Of a DNA stretch of 64,000 nucleotides, positions 9,346 through 17,862 are shown piece by piece. The position numbers were made by a program, and so were the translations under genes. This stretch comes from JAWPMV01 sp038527215. GTDB taxonomy: Bacteria; Bacteroidota; Bacteroidia; J057. Numbering within the stretch: position 1 is the stretch's first letter; each line of letters begins with the position of its first letter. The notes under the pieces were generated by a model. That model was not told the origin of the DNA, ran no database searches, and worked only from the letters and a program-made list of their open reading frames with translations. The stretch is from the NCBI GenBank assembly GCA_038527215.1, contig JBCBGC010000023.1, forward strand, positions 8,825-72,824, read 5' to 3'.

Positions 9346-9816
9346 CTAATTCTGGTCAGCTTTTGAGAAAAGCATCACCTTGGGCTGGGCTAGTTTTTGG
9401 TAGTCCGCCACCTGCATGATCACCGATTGGGTCAGCGAGCCAGCATTGAAGGCTATGCGCTCATTCTCCATGATGGAGGTATCCACATAAAGGTCAAAAG
9501 GCAGGATGGGATGGCCAAAGGGTGGCACAGAGCCTGGAACCAATCCCGTAAGTTCTGCTAACTCCTCTCGGGTAGCGAAGCGGAGTTTTTTGGCTTTGAA
9601 GTGTTTTTTGATGGCTTTGGAATCCAGCTTGCGGGCTGCACTGATCACAAAAAGATGGAAGGTTTGATCGATTTTCAGCAAAAGGGCCTTTCCGCCTATT
9701 TCCAGGGCCTCGCCTCTTACCCGGGCTGATTCTTCAGAAGTCAGGGTAGGTTCATGGGTGAGGTGGCGAAAGGCGACGCCTTCCTGGCTCAACCATTGGT
9801 GAATTTGCTCGAACAT
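9346..9816 (-). CDS. YbaK/EbsC-family aminoacyl-tRNA deacylase-like protein
   Basis: 156 aa, the usual length of a stand-alone YbaK/ProX domain. Visible family features are GKALLLKIDQTFHLFVISAARKLD (conserved Lys of the editing pocket), the FATREELAELTG helix, VPGSVPPFGHP, and IAFNAGSLTQSVIM. These enzymes hydrolyse mischarged aminoacyl-tRNAs such as Cys- or Ala-tRNA(Pro). Which misacylated tRNA is used cannot be read from sequence. It lies 30 bp downstream of the cyclase gene on the same strand and may be co-transcribed with it. Confidence 0.9.
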   Translation of the reverse strand: MFEQIHQWLSQEGVAFRHLTHEPTLTSEESARVRGEALEIGGKALLLKIDQTFHLFVISAARKLDSKAIKKHFKAKKLRFATREELAELTGLVPGSVPPFGHPILPFDLYVDTSIMENERIAFNAGSLTQSVIMQVADYQKLAQPKVMLFSKADQN

Positions 9817-9846
9817 AGCGCCAAGATAGGCAATTTCGGAAAAGGC

Positions 9847-12012
9847 TTATTTCCCGACCATCATTTCCGTTCCGGTCCAACCTTCCTCTACTCCTTCCAG
9901 GAGATAGTGGGTGGCTTTTTCCTGAAAAAAACGGGCGGTTTTATCCTCAGGATTCAGGGCGATTACCTGGTCAAAAGCCCGGGCTGCTTCGGCGAACTGT
10001 TGTTCGTGATAGGCCTGAATCCCCGCTTGAAATAAATCCAGGCTTTGGTCACGGATATCTCCCTGATGGGCGGCCCAGATTTCATAGATCTGCATAGCCT
10101 GTTGCTTGCCTTTGACCTGCACCCGTCCCAGGGATCTTTGGGAAAAAGGAGCCGTTGCCGCTACCTTTTGCTGACAGGCTTCTGAAACCACTATATCGGT
10201 ATGATAATGCTTGGTCAGGCCCTCCATGCGGGCCGCTACATTCACCGTATCTGCGACTACCCCTGCTTCCATGCGCAAGGTGTCTCCAATGACCCCCATC
10301 ATCAGAGAACCCGTATGCAAGCCGAGCCCGATGCGGATAGGGCTACGGCCTTTTTTGCTTCTGGCTTCATTATAGAGGATGAGGGCCTCCTGCATTTCCA
10401 GGGCTGCTTGTACAGCGTCCTGAGGGGATTCCAGAAAAAGGGCCATGATACCGTCCCCGTAGTATTGGTTCACGAAGCCGTGATTCCTTTGGATGACCGG
10501 TCCCATCCGACCCAGGTAGGCGTTTAGGAAATGAAAATTCTCCTGCGGCGTCATTTGTTCGGAGAGGGTCGTGTAGGCCCGTATGTCCGAAAATAAAACC
10601 GTTACCTCTTTTTCTACCCCATCTCCTAGCGCTACTTCCAGGACACTTTCGTGCCCAAGGGCTTTGAGGAATTCGTGGGGGACAAAACGCCCAAAGGCGG
10701 TGTTGATTTTGGATAATTCCTGGTTGAGGGCTTCCTGCGTCTCCCGCCGAGCCCGTTCCGCCTGCAGTTTTTCCCGTTCACTTTCCTGAGCTTTATACCC
10801 CAGCCCCAGGGAGAAAAAGAGGATCTCCACCACGATACTGCCCAGAAAAATGGTGAAAGTATGACTGATGTCGAATATATGTCCCAATACCGCCAGGGTC
10901 AGCCCTAGATATAAAACACTGGAGGAACCGATGATGAAATACCAGGCCAGTCGGTATCCCGTTCTGGCCAGGGCCCAGAACCAGGCTGCTGATATGATCA
11001 AATCCAGCCCCGACATCGCAAACTCCAGGTTCAAGGCCAGATTTAGGTCAAACCGAAAAAACAGCATCACCTGCACCGACAGCAAAATGATCAGTTTGAG
11101 GCCGATATAGTATTGTAGGAAACGGTCCCAGCCAGGCAGCCTGCTTTTCAGATCCAACAAGCTCCGCCCAAACAAGAAGTAGCAGATGTTGATGGAGCCA
11201 AAAGCCAGATAGCCCAAAGGCATTAGATAGCGGGGATCTCCTACGGAAGGGTGGGAGAGAGGGCCTATGGCAAACAGAATAAAGACCGAGAGGGAGAGCA
11301 GGTAACCTGCATAATAAAGGTAGGCCCTTCTGCGTAGCAGTAAAAACAGGATGAGATTGTAAATAATCATCACCCAGAAAATGCCCTGAAAGAAGGTGAC
11401 GGTATCCAATAAGGGCCTGAAGCGTTCTGGCTTCCACGTGCCAAGGCTGATGAGGCGGGGGTCCAGGCTGATCGCATTATAATCCTGCTCGATGATCCGC
11501 ATCCAGACCGTGAGCGTTTCCCCTGGCTGGAGAGAAAGGGGAATATGGACAAAAGCCCCTTCGTTGAGCGGCTTATCCCTGGCTTTGACATATTTACCTG
11601 ATGCGAAAAAGTTCTTTGTGCCCCTTGAACTCTGCACGGCTACTTCAGCCTTGCCCACATCTGGATTATACAGCATCCAGCTTTGAGGCATATCGCCTGG
11701 ATTGGTCAGGCTGAACCGAATCCAATAAGCAGCCTGGGGGTCCAGCTTTTGCCGCCATTGATTTTCCGATAAAGTTTGGGCAGCAAAGTTGGCCTGCTGC
11801 ACCTGCTCAAAGGTCCACTCCTGGGCACTGTCTACCTTGACTTCCAGCCAGGGCGCTAAGATGATCTCTGATTGGTCTGTGTGTAGGGCCAACGGCTGAG
11901 TCCATCCCAGCACGGGCAGCAACATCAGCGCACCCAGCCACAGGATAATACGGTAAGGCGAATTATTGGCAGGTTTGGCAAGCGGCAAAAGAAGTAGGGT
12001 AGGGCGCTCCAT
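9847..12012 (-). CDS. 7TMR-DISM receptor with class III nucleotidyl cyclase domain and C-terminal TPR-like tail
   Basis: 721 aa. Order: a signal-like segment (about 22-38), a periplasmic 7TMR-DISM beta-sandwich (about 45-190, with AAYWIRFSLTN and PGETLTVWMRI), seven membrane spans (about 205-405), a coiled-coil linker (about 410-440, EREKLQAERARRETQ), the cyclase domain (about 440-640) and a TPR-like hairpin (about 655-700). Metal-binding aspartates are D476 (FSDIR) and D520 (GDGIMALF). Transition-state Asn and Arg are present in TVNVAARM. At the base-selecting positions RMEAGVVAD replaces the KxxxT/D pattern of typical adenylyl cyclases, so cAMP as product is not assured. It probably signals from the inner membrane in response to a periplasmic ligand. 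Confidence 0.9.
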   Translation of the reverse strand: MERPTLLLLPLAKPANNSPYRIILWLGALMLLPVLGWTQPLALHTDQSEIILAPWLEVKVDSAQEWTFEQVQQANFAAQTLSENQWRQKLDPQAAYWIRFSLTNPGDMPQSWMLYNPDVGKAEVAVQSSRGTKNFFASGKYVKARDKPLNEGAFVHIPLSLQPGETLTVWMRIIEQDYNAISLDPRLISLGTWKPERFRPLLDTVTFFQGIFWVMIIYNLILFLLLRRRAYLYYAGYLLSLSVFILFAIGPLSHPSVGDPRYLMPLGYLAFGSINICYFLFGRSLLDLKSRLPGWDRFLQYYIGLKLIILLSVQVMLFFRFDLNLALNLEFAMSGLDLIISAAWFWALARTGYRLAWYFIIGSSSVLYLGLTLAVLGHIFDISHTFTIFLGSIVVEILFFSLGLGYKAQESEREKLQAERARRETQEALNQELSKINTAFGRFVPHEFLKALGHESVLEVALGDGVEKEVTVLFSDIRAYTTLSEQMTPQENFHFLNAYLGRMGPVIQRNHGFVNQYYGDGIMALFLESPQDAVQAALEMQEALILYNEARSKKGRSPIRIGLGLHTGSLMMGVIGDTLRMEAGVVADTVNVAARMEGLTKHYHTDIVVSEACQQKVAATAPFSQRSLGRVQVKGKQQAMQIYEIWAAHQGDIRDQSLDLFQAGIQAYHEQQFAEAARAFDQVIALNPEDKTARFFQEKATHYLLEGVEEGWTGTEMMVGK

Positions 12013-12076
12013 GGGCGAGAGATTCCTTATCTACATGAAAGACGGGATGTGGCGTGAGAAGTTGGCTGACGTAGGT

Positions 12077-12107
12077 AAAAAAAAAGCGCATCCCACTGGG
12101 ATGCGCT
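12077..12107 (-). terminator. Intrinsic terminator of the RRM gene
   Basis: On the minus strand a 10-bp GC-rich stem (AGCGCATCCC/GGGATGCGCT, 12085-12094 with 12098-12107) with a 3-nt loop is followed by a run of nine T (12085-12077). It lies about 25 bp past the stop of the RNA-binding protein gene. Confidence 0.92.
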
Positions 12108-12131
12108 AAACAAATCGCTACGTGTAGTTCA

Positions 12132-12419
12132 TTACCATCTGTTGTCGCGGCGAAATCCACCGTTGTCTCTTCTGGGCTCACGGGGGCGCGCTTTGCTGAC
12201 CTTCATCGGACGACCAGATAGTTCCTGGAAGTTCAATGCTTCAACGGCAGCCGCTCCAGCTTCTTCGGTTTCCATCTCAACGAAAGCGAATCCTTTGGAC
12301 TTACCGGTGAATTTGTCAGTGATTACTTTGACGGAAGCTACGGGACCATATTCCCCAAATACTTCCTGCAAATCTTGCTCAGTTACTGCGTAAGCAAGAT
12401 TTCCTACGTAAATGTTCAT
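12132..12419 (-). CDS. RRM-domain RNA-binding protein
   Basis: 95 aa from the ATG at 12419 (MNIYVGNLAY); an upstream in-frame extension has no family support. One RRM covers residues 1-80 with RNP2 (IYVGNL) and RNP1 (KGFAFVEM). A short Arg/Gly/Asp-rich tail (REPRRDNGGFRRDNRW) follows. Such small RRM proteins in Bacteroidota and cyanobacteria bind RNA and often respond to cold. It has its own terminator and a consensus promoter about 190 bp upstream that implies a leader of about 180 nt, which would allow autoregulation or cold-responsive control (inference). Confidence 0.93.
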   Translation of the reverse strand: MNIYVGNLAYAVTEQDLQEVFGEYGPVASVKVITDKFTGKSKGFAFVEMETEEAGAAAVEALNFQELSGRPMKVSKARPREPRRDNGGFRRDNRW

Positions 12420-12608
12420 GAAAAGAAAATTATGAAAGAAAAAATAATGCCATGTTATTGGAAGAAAAACGCTCAAAGGCTTGCGTACTTCGGGTCGTAA
12501 AGGTAGGAGTTCAACAGGGTTAAGCCCTAACTAGATGACGTGATCTTTATGTGGTTCAAATTAAAAACGAACCCGGTTTTTTTAGTTTCAAATTGGTAAA
12601 CGACACTG

Positions 12609-12638
12609 CAAATATACTTATTGCAGCATTTCAAGCAA
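12609..12638 (-). promoter_or_regulatory. Bacteroidota-type promoter for the RRM gene
   Basis: On the minus strand TTG (12638-12636), exactly 19 bp, then TATATTTG (12616-12609) fit the Bacteroidota consensus TTG-N19-TAnnTTTG perfectly. The -33 element lies inside the 3' end of the Nudix coding region. The predicted transcription start near 12601 gives a leader of about 180 nt before the RRM start. Confidence 0.75.
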
Positions 12639-13070
12639 TCCTTCTGGATACAATCGAGCCTTTTTCTTTTTAAACTCGCTTATAGGCTTCCATACGGCTT
12701 TTATGGTGTCACCGTTGCTTTTATGTCCAATTATTTCTGCTTTATCATATAATTCGGACCTCACAAACTCCCCTTCGAACATAAAAATGATCTCATGTCC
12801 CTGGTTTCCTTCCCGTTGAAAAACGCTTTCTGCAGGGCCGATAAAGGTAAGATTTTTTATGTCTTCCCCCATTTCTTTTTTGATCTCCCGACGCACCGTT
12901 TCCCAACTGTATTCTCCAAAGGCCAACCCACCTCCTAAGGGACGATAGAAAACTTCGCTGGTCAGCTTATCCACTCTCTCTTCCAACAGGATGTCATCCT
13001 TCTTCCGGAATACGCATAAAGCGACCGGTTTTATCTGCTGTGCCTGAGCCAAGGTTTTCTCCATAATCAT
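12618..13070 (-). CDS. Nudix hydrolase, slightly degenerate Nudix box
   Basis: 150 aa from the ATG at 13070 (MIMEKTLAQ); an ATG at 13064 is equally possible, and the long upstream extension has no Nudix character. The Nudix box reads GGLAFGEYSWETVRREIKKE then MGED, matching Gx5Ex7REUxEExGU except that the first E of the EE pair is K. The neighbouring metal-binding glutamates are kept. The C-terminal IKAVWKPISEF fits small MutT-like proteins. The substrate is unknown. The 3' end carries the -33 element of the RRM promoter. Confidence 0.85.
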   Translation of the reverse strand: MIMEKTLAQAQQIKPVALCVFRKKDDILLEERVDKLTSEVFYRPLGGGLAFGEYSWETVRREIKKEMGEDIKNLTFIGPAESVFQREGNQGHEIIFMFEGEFVRSELYDKAEIIGHKSNGDTIKAVWKPISEFKKKKARLYPEGLLEMLQ

Positions 13071-13313
13071 CACTTCCCCGAAATAAAGGTGAAACGCATA
13101 AGGACGTTTGGGCCAGTTTGGGTTTATAGTCTGGTTCTCTACTACAATAGTAAGGATTTCCAGCCCAATAAGACCGCCATTTTCAGCGGATGCGTAACAA
13201 ATGAGAAGCTCGATTAAATCTGCCTTTTGTAGCAAAAAAAGCAGGTTTTTTCATTCAAAGGAATGAGGCAGAATGAGGATTAGGGCTGTTTTGTTGATTT
13301 TTGGAACAAAACC

Positions 13314-14132
13314 TTACATTGAATTTGGTGGACTTTCCAGGGCAGATACAACAAGGTTACGAAGACTGACATCTCCCCCTGAAAAATATTTCATCGCATA
13401 GGATTCTTTCAGCGACAGCTTCTTGATGAGCCTCCTGAGGGAATAACCTGCTTTTTGCAGGTCCCAGATTTCTTCGTGAAGCGCCTGCAGGTGATCTAAT
13501 TTTTTGCGCAAATAGGTCGGACCTTTCTTCAGGCGAGGCCGGTGAGCGCAGAACAAGGTGTCGAAATCCAACGTGAGCAAATGCTGAAGAGAAGCAATGG
13601 TGTCCGACATGTTTTCTCCACTTTTAAAGACCCGAATGCGATCTCCTATGTACATGTCACCAGAAAATAACCAGCCTTGGTTTTTTTCATAGAGAGCTAT
13701 ATGATCAGCCGAGTGTCCGGGGCAAGGAATGACTTCAAACTGGTATTGGTCTGTCTCTACAGTCGGTCCGAGGAGGTCTAATTGCACCGGTTCGGCTGGA
13801 CCAAAAGTAATGCGTTGGTAGAGCAGGACGGGCACCTCTCGGGCTACAATTCTGGCACAGGCTGCTGAGGCAAAAGCTGGAAGCCCGTAGGTCTCCTTCA
13901 GGTATTTGACATTGCCACTATGATCTTCATGGTGGTGGGTCAACACGATTTGCTGGGGAAGCTGAGGTTTGAGCAGGGCTTCCAGATAAGGGCGGGCCTT
14001 GCTGGAAGCAGTGTCAACCAACAACCCATCCACCAGGTAGACATGCACGGGTATGGTATCATAGCCAAAGGGGGAATTCAGAAAACAATGTCCCTGAACG
14101 GGTCCATGTTCAAAGGTGGAAACCTTCATCAT
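13314..14132 (-). CDS. Metallo-beta-lactamase-fold hydrolase
   Basis: 272 aa. It has the metal-binding HxHxDH motif at H66-H68-D70-H71 (LTHHHEDHSG), a further ligand in VIPCPGHSADHIAL, an Asp in WLFSGDMYIGD, and a late His in LFCAHRPRL. The C-terminal helical part (about 205-272) resembles LACTB2-like hydrolases. The substrate is not predictable. The start overlaps the stop of the upstream metallopeptidase gene by 4 bp, so they are translationally coupled. M2 (14129) is an alternative start. Confidence 0.9.
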   Translation of the reverse strand: MMKVSTFEHGPVQGHCFLNSPFGYDTIPVHVYLVDGLLVDTASSKARPYLEALLKPQLPQQIVLTHHHEDHSGNVKYLKETYGLPAFASAACARIVAREVPVLLYQRITFGPAEPVQLDLLGPTVETDQYQFEVIPCPGHSADHIALYEKNQGWLFSGDMYIGDRIRVFKSGENMSDTIASLQHLLTLDFDTLFCAHRPRLKKGPTYLRKKLDHLQALHEEIWDLQKAGYSLRRLIKKLSLKESYAMKYFSGGDVSLRNLVVSALESPPNSM

Positions 14133-15961
14133 GGCTGAACCAGCATTTTTTCAGTGTGCCAGCCTCGGTTCTCGTGCCCAAAACGGAGGAGGTAAAGCCC
14201 CCGGCTTAGGTTCAGCTGTGTCTGGAAATCCTGGCCTTGAAGCTGATCCATTCGGCGAATAAGTTGCCCCTGACTGTTAAAAAGTTCCAGCGTGGGTGCT
14301 TCAGGAAAATCCCAGCCTTCCCATTGAAGCTGAAAGCTCCCTTCGTTGGGATTAGGGAAGAGCAGCAGACTGACGGACTTAGGGAGCTCACTGGGGAGGG
14401 AAACCACGGCACACATGGGATCGCTCAGTGGGAGGATGCCCTGATCACAAAAAGCCCGATGCAGGGCCTCGCTGTTGGCGGAGGCATTGGTCAGGGTATC
14501 GGCCAGCAACAGCAAGCGGGCCGCTGACTCCATGCTCAGGTTGATCTGCATCTGATACATATTCTCCACCACCAGTTTATCCATGGTGGTAGCGCCGACT
14601 TCCTCCCGGGCATGAATCAAAGCGGAACACCATACGGCTCCTAGTTTATAGATATTCAACTCACTAGGGTCGAACAACTGGGTGGTATTGGCGATCCGGC
14701 CATTCCAGCCACCGAAGGCAGCATTATGTCCATCCCAGTTGAAGAGCGTAGCCCAGTCTGCCAGGCCTTTGTCTTTGGAATAAATAGCGGTAAAATAGTC
14801 GCCAAAGCCCTCGTCCAGGCCACCGCGTTGAATGCCTGCATTGGTCTCGGGAGCCACGAAGTAGGACACAGCGTGGATATACTCGTGCAGGATCACGTCG
14901 GCATCTTCGGCGTCATCCACGAAGCCAATGCCATACAGCAAATAGGGATTGCCGCTATTGGTGACGAAGGCTGAATTATCGCCAGTAAATCCATGGGGAT
15001 CAATCGGCAAGACTGATTGGTGAATATTGGGATAGCCCAGGGAATCCAGATAGGCGATCATTTGATGGATGTGGTAATACACCATTACATCCTCAAATCC
15101 ACTGGTATCCCGGTTAAAGAAAAAGTCTCCGCTAGGAGAACTTACCGGGGCAGCCTGGGGCCCTCCTCTTTCTTCCAGGCGGATGTAGGGGCCTTTCAAG
15201 CGAAATTGCCCGTTCTCGAACGTGAGGTGAGTAAGGGTGACCGTATCAATAAAATTTTCAAAAATGGGGTCATGGTAATCCGCACTATCCGCAAAGAGTT
15301 CACCATAGCCTACGCCAGCTACTTTACAAGGATTGGGATTGAAGACCCGGGCCCGTCCTGAGGTATCTGCCATGGCAGAGGCATGGTGGAGATGACTTAC
15401 CCGGTTATGCCGGCCCAGCTCCTGACCGGTAATGCCGTCGAGCAGGACTTCCCAACTTTCACTGCCTCCCTGGCTGAAGGTATGCATGCGGTAAGCCGGG
15501 TGCAGGCCTTTATCATCCGCCAGCCAGACCTTTGCTCCCACGACTTCTTCTGCACTTTCCTGCACCGCAAGCCGGGTTTTTAATAGGGATTCATTTTGGG
15601 AAAAAGGAGGGACGGAGGAAAGGGGATACCGATGGAGGTGAGGTATGAGGCGGCGTATTTTTCCCTGGGCATCAATCAGAAGCTTGATTTGCCCTTCATG
15701 GATGGGGAGGTCCTGAAATTCCTGCGAAAAATTAAGCACCCATCCGGCAGCGGTTTCTCGCTGGCTGATCAGTCGCAGGCCGTTTTGCTGCTGATCCAAC
15801 CAGGGGTAAGCTGCTTTCACCGCTCTAATCACTTCTGGGGCCGCGGGAGGCAGGGAAAGGTAAACCTCCTGAGGACTCAACAGATCTGTGACCGGCTGAG
15901 ACCAGAGCGGGAAGCAGGTCCCAAGCAGGAGGGAAAAACCGAGAATAAATCGTCTCATCAC
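14129..15961 (-). CDS. Secreted zinc metallopeptidase with T9SS sorting domain
   Basis: 610 aa with a signal peptide (MMRRFILGFSLLLGTCFPLWSQ). An FTP/PepSY-like propeptide region covers about 40-190. The gluzincin catalytic domain has HEYIH (H359, E360, H363) and the downstream ligand in GGLDEGFGDYF (E384), as in thermolysin/fungalysin-type M4/M36 peptidases. The last 80 residues form a type A T9SS sorting domain: LLLFPNPNEGSFQL, then LELFNSQGQLI, then LSRGLYLLRF and a basic tail. It is predicted to be exported by Sec and then type IX secretion, as an extracellular or surface protease. It is coupled to the downstream MBL-fold gene. Confidence 0.93.
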   Translation of the reverse strand: MMRRFILGFSLLLGTCFPLWSQPVTDLLSPQEVYLSLPPAAPEVIRAVKAAYPWLDQQQNGLRLISQRETAAGWVLNFSQEFQDLPIHEGQIKLLIDAQGKIRRLIPHLHRYPLSSVPPFSQNESLLKTRLAVQESAEEVVGAKVWLADDKGLHPAYRMHTFSQGGSESWEVLLDGITGQELGRHNRVSHLHHASAMADTSGRARVFNPNPCKVAGVGYGELFADSADYHDPIFENFIDTVTLTHLTFENGQFRLKGPYIRLEERGGPQAAPVSSPSGDFFFNRDTSGFEDVMVYYHIHQMIAYLDSLGYPNIHQSVLPIDPHGFTGDNSAFVTNSGNPYLLYGIGFVDDAEDADVILHEYIHAVSYFVAPETNAGIQRGGLDEGFGDYFTAIYSKDKGLADWATLFNWDGHNAAFGGWNGRIANTTQLFDPSELNIYKLGAVWCSALIHAREEVGATTMDKLVVENMYQMQINLSMESAARLLLLADTLTNASANSEALHRAFCDQGILPLSDPMCAVVSLPSELPKSVSLLLFPNPNEGSFQLQWEGWDFPEAPTLELFNSQGQLIRRMDQLQGQDFQTQLNLSRGLYLLRFGHENRGWHTEKMLVQP

Positions 15962-16044
15962 ACAAAAATAGGATATGTCAGTTAATTTTCCCCTTCAAAA
16001 TCCCGGGAAAACTATGGCAAAAAATCCCTCTTTTTACCACCTGA

Positions 16045-16653
16045 TTAATCTCTTTCTACTTCTTCCAGCCTAATCCCTTGCTGCTGAAAATGTTGCTCTA
16101 GCGAAGGATACTGGCTGGCCTCAATCTGAAAGCGCTGGTAGCAGGTTTCAGTAAAGCGGGATTCAATGATTTCGACTGGAAAAGGATGTAAAAGTTTATT
16201 GATCTGGGAAGTTTGAGGGTAGCCAAAGGTCAGGCTAAAGCGTACCCTGGGGATGATCGCCTCTTTTTGATTGGCCTCCAGGGCGACCTCGGCCGCAGTT
16301 CTATAGGCCTCGATCAGGCCTCGGATGCCGAGTTTGGTGCCACCGAAGTAACGCACCACCGCCACCAGGGTCCAGGTAAGCTCCGCAGAGCGAATGGCCC
16401 CCAGAATAGGGTCTCCGGCGCTGTGGGAAGGCTCTCCGTCGTCCTGGGCATAAACAGTTTCTCCCTGAATCCCTAGCCGGTAAGCATAGCAAACATGCCG
16501 CGCATCGTGGTATTTTTTGCGGGTAGCCGTGAGTTTTGCATCTATCTCTTCCTGGTTCTCTACGGGCCAGGCATAGGAAAAAAATTTGGAGCCCCGGTCC
16601 TTAAATTCACCCTGAGATTCCCCGGTTAGTTTATGTAGGTAGGAATGTTCGAT
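16045..16653 (-). CDS. IMPACT/YigZ family protein with apparent AUC start
   Basis: 202 aa if it starts at ATC 16653. Family landmarks are EFKDRGSKFFSYAWPV, KKYHDARHVCYAYRLG, QDDGEPSHSAGDPILGAI and VVRYFGGTKLGIRGL, then a C-terminal domain found in the YigZ half. The conserved region extends well upstream of the first GTG (16365), so that GTG cannot be the start. In frame upstream there is an immediate stop (TAG) and then P-I-E-H-S-Y-L, with Ile (ATC) exactly where family members carry the initiator Met. Either AUC initiates, or an ATG was lost or misread. YigZ-like proteins are linked to translation control, but their role is unsettled. Confidence 0.85.
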   Translation of the reverse strand: MEHSYLHKLTGESQGEFKDRGSKFFSYAWPVENQEEIDAKLTATRKKYHDARHVCYAYRLGIQGETVYAQDDGEPSHSAGDPILGAIRSAELTWTLVAVVRYFGGTKLGIRGLIEAYRTAAEVALEANQKEAIIPRVRFSLTFGYPQTSQINKLLHPFPVEIIESRFTETCYQRFQIEASQYPSLEQHFQQQGIRLEEVERD

Positions 16654-16752
16654 AGGCTAAAGCGGTTGTAATAGGAGAGTAATTTGAGGAGGGCGATCCA
16701 GAAATTCAAGCCGGGCTGCCATCAATCCTATTTTTCTCCTTATTTTCGGACC

Positions 16753-17847
16753 ATGAACCCATTTACGAGAACCCTCCTCGCCATTCTGGGAATCCTGGCT
16801 GTCGCTGCCTTTGTGTGGTTTTTTCGCGATATCGTAGTCTATGTGGTCGTGGCGGTGATCCTCACCCTGATGGGCCGTCCGATTACGCGTTTGCTGAGAA
16901 AAGTGCACTTTCGGGGACGATACCTGCCGGATGCCGTCAGTGCCATCGTTGCGATGGCCGTACTGGTGGGCACCTTTATGGCGATGATTTCCTTTTTTAT
17001 TCCGACGCTCTTACAACAGACCAACAACCTGTTAAGCGTAGACGTCAACACCATTGCCAACGGTCTCGAGGAACCCATCAATTGGGTCAATGAATTGAAC
17101 CAGACCTACCGCTTCGCGGACGATGACTTCTCCGTGGAGTCTTATGTGCAGGAAAACCTGATCAATGTGTTGGAATCCGTCCAATTGGCCAACATCGCCA
17201 ACGCCATTGTTGGCTTTACCGGAGACTTTTTCATTGGTATTTTTTCCGTCCTCTTCATCACCTTTTTCTTTCTGAAGGAAAAAGGGCTCATGCATGACAT
17301 GGTAATGACCCTTACTCCCACCAAGCACGAGCAAAAGGTCAATCATATCCTTTCTGTGTCCAAAGAGCTATTGACCCGCTACTTTATTGGGGTGGTAGCT
17401 GAGGTATTATTGGTCGGGGGCCTGATCTCGATTGGTTTGGGATTCCTGCGGGTAGAAAATGCCTTTGTGATTGGCATCTTTGCCGGTTTATTCAATGTGA
17501 TTCCCTACGTCGGGCCGATTATCGGCGGCATCCTGGGGGTATCTTTTGCGGTCTTGGGAGCCCTGGACATGGAATTTTACAGCGAAATGCTCCCGCTGAT
17601 CCTGAAAGTACTGGTGGTGATTACCGGGGTTCAGCTGATCGATAATTTTGTTTTCCAGCCTTATATCTATTCCAGCAGTGTGAAGGCCCATCCGTTGGAA
17701 ATCTTCTTTGTGATCCTCATGGCCAGCTCCATTGCCGGGATCGGAGGCATGATCGTGGCCATTCCGGTCTATACCATTCTCCGGGTGATCGCCAAGGAAT
17801 TTTTTAACCAGTTCAAACTCATTCAATCGCTCACCCGCAGTATTTAA
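16753..17847 (+). CDS. AI-2E family transporter
   Basis: 364 aa from the ATG at 16753 (MNPFTRTLLAIL); upstream in-frame residues are hydrophilic and unconserved. It is a multi-span membrane protein with hydrophobic blocks near 8-45, 60-85, 150-180, 210-290 and 300-355. Family features include FVIGIFAGLFNVIPYVGPIIG and the C-terminal ILMASSIAGIGGMIVAIPVYTILR. Relatives include AI-2 exporters and Na+/H+ antiporters, so the substrate is open. It diverges from the IMPACT gene and is followed 15 bp later by a Nudix gene, probably in one transcript. Confidence 0.9.
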   Translation: MNPFTRTLLAILGILAVAAFVWFFRDIVVYVVVAVILTLMGRPITRLLRKVHFRGRYLPDAVSAIVAMAVLVGTFMAMISFFIPTLLQQTNNLLSVDVNTIANGLEEPINWVNELNQTYRFADDDFSVESYVQENLINVLESVQLANIANAIVGFTGDFFIGIFSVLFITFFFLKEKGLMHDMVMTLTPTKHEQKVNHILSVSKELLTRYFIGVVAEVLLVGGLISIGLGFLRVENAFVIGIFAGLFNVIPYVGPIIGGILGVSFAVLGALDMEFYSEMLPLILKVLVVITGVQLIDNFVFQPYIYSSSVKAHPLEIFFVILMASSIAGIGGMIVAIPVYTILRVIAKEFFNQFKLIQSLTRSI

Positions 17848-17862
17848 TCTTCCTCGGTTTTT

